DNA of 64,000 nt from Latrodectus hesperus (Eukaryota > Arthropoda > Arachnida > Araneae > Theridiidae), in contig CM075862.1 in assembly GCA_037975125.1 (NCBI GenBank), positions 15,318,125-15,382,124 on the forward strand, written 5' to 3'. Numbering within the stretch: position 1 is the first letter of the stretch; every line of letters begins with the position of its first letter. The translations under genes and the position numbers were made by a program. Under the pieces are notes generated by a model, which saw only the letters and a program-made list of their open reading frames with translations, was not told where the DNA came from and did no database searches. Positions 63,032 to 64,000 of the stretch are shown in pieces.

Positions 63032-64000
63032 TTATAGACCATTTGCTCTTGCAAGCATTTTGTCAAAAATTATGGAGCGAATGATCACTGCAAGGTTGAC
63101 CTGGTTTCTTGATCACCACGGTCTTGTTTGTAACTCTCAGGCGGGTCTTAGAACGTTTTCATTCCACTGCTCAACAGGTGGCATATTTTAGTCAAAACAT
63201 CAAAGATGATCTTGAATGCCACAAATCTACTTTAACGGCCTTTATTAACTTCTCCTCTGAGTATGATAAAGTCTGGCATCCTAAGGTGATTTATAAGCTG
63301 ATCTCCCTTGGAATTAGTGGCGATATGTTGCGCAGGCTACGTCATTTCCTCGGTCAGCGATTTTGTTCAGTGAAATTTGGAAACTCTATCCATATTTGAA
63401 CAATTTCAAGGCGCTGTATTGAGCCCTATATAGTTTAATATATATATCAACGATTTCATACATTTAATTTGAAAAATTTCTTGTATTAAAACTGCTGCAT
63501 TTGCTGATGACTTGGCAATGTGGGCAAGCGAACCAAAGAGCACTCAGAACAAGCTCAACGCTACACTTAATAAAGCCCTTGATCAACTTTGCTTTTGGTG
63601 CTCTGACAATGTCAACAAGTCAAAAACGACCTGCCAGTTTTTCTCCCTAAATAGGCGCCTTTTTATACCTAATCTTAAATTTCAGGGTACGGCAATTCAA
63701 AGAACAGAAAGCACGAAGTATCTGGGGTGCATTCTTGATTCAAAGTTGAAGTGGAATGACCATGTTGAATATATACGTGGAAAAATTCCCTGTTCTCAAA
63801 AGGTTGGATGATTGCAAATGGAGATGCAGCCGAGACACTTTGAATACCACCTTCAAGATCTACATACAGCCAATCTTCAGTTATTGTAACGAAATTCTGG
63901 TCTCTACGGCCACTAGTGCCATTCGAAAACTTGAATCTATGCAAAACGAAGCCTTTCGAATTATTACTGGAGCTGTAAGAACCACTCCCATTTTAGCAAT
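63032..64000 (+). mobile_element. LINE reverse transcriptase, right part, runs off window
   Basis: Continues the LINE after the hAT: FALASILSKIMERMITARLT, HHGLVCNSQAGLR, a decayed SAYDKVW-like box (FSSEYDKVWHPKVIYKL), then the active-site box AAFADDLAMWAS with FADD at 63500-63511. TESTKYLGCILDSKLKWNDH follows. Reading frames change several times and stops interrupt them. The C-terminal part continues past 64000. Jockey/R1-like by motif; the 17140-17526 fragment has the kind of C-terminus such a protein would have. Confidence 0.88.

Overview
The window is eukaryotic nuclear DNA. It is very AT-rich, protein-coding exons are sparse and separated by multi-kilobase introns with GT/AG borders, and most recognisable sequence is transposable elements and tRNA-derived SINEs. 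The mix (DD34D and DD41D mariners, piggyBac, ZBED-type hAT, a Penelope-like reverse transcriptase, a jockey/R1-type LINE and several tRNA-SINE families) suggests an arthropod. An arachnid, probably a spider, is my best guess, but that is inference. There is no operon, CRISPR array, phage or bacterial system.

Layout. 1-2735: long TA arrays around a DD41D mariner. 2736-9258: AT-rich DNA plus a base-balanced island (about 6080-7350) that looks regulatory. 9259-18290: SINEs, short tandem duplications, a LINE 3' fragment and a pogo/Tigger-like fragment. 19930-22170: a decayed DD34D mariner with several younger insertions in it. 22985-26257: SINE-like pieces, palindromes and TA arrays. 26258-31242: a Penelope-like element whose coding part is flanked by two related modules. 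Each module carries the same folded-RNA block, with compensatory base changes. A 256-bp MITE and a 1165-bp inverted-repeat element, each with an 8-bp target duplication, sit inside it. 34920-37239: two mariners in opposite orientation.

The one clear host gene is SLC66A2 (PQLC1), a PQ-loop membrane protein. It has five coding exons on the + strand between 41344 and 56521, and all splice phases agree (281 codons). Its introns hold an old SINE, a piggyBac element (48136-50477, TTAA target) and, antisense, the last two exons of a DUF4806-type protein (50857-52114). From about 60165 to the window end lies a broken LINE reverse transcriptase split by a ZBED-type hAT element (60465-63031, target duplication TTATAGAC).

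The observations I rate highest are the covarying RNA structure in the Penelope flanks, the 8-bp-duplication element with an exon-like interior, and the antisense DUF4806 exons in SLC66A2.
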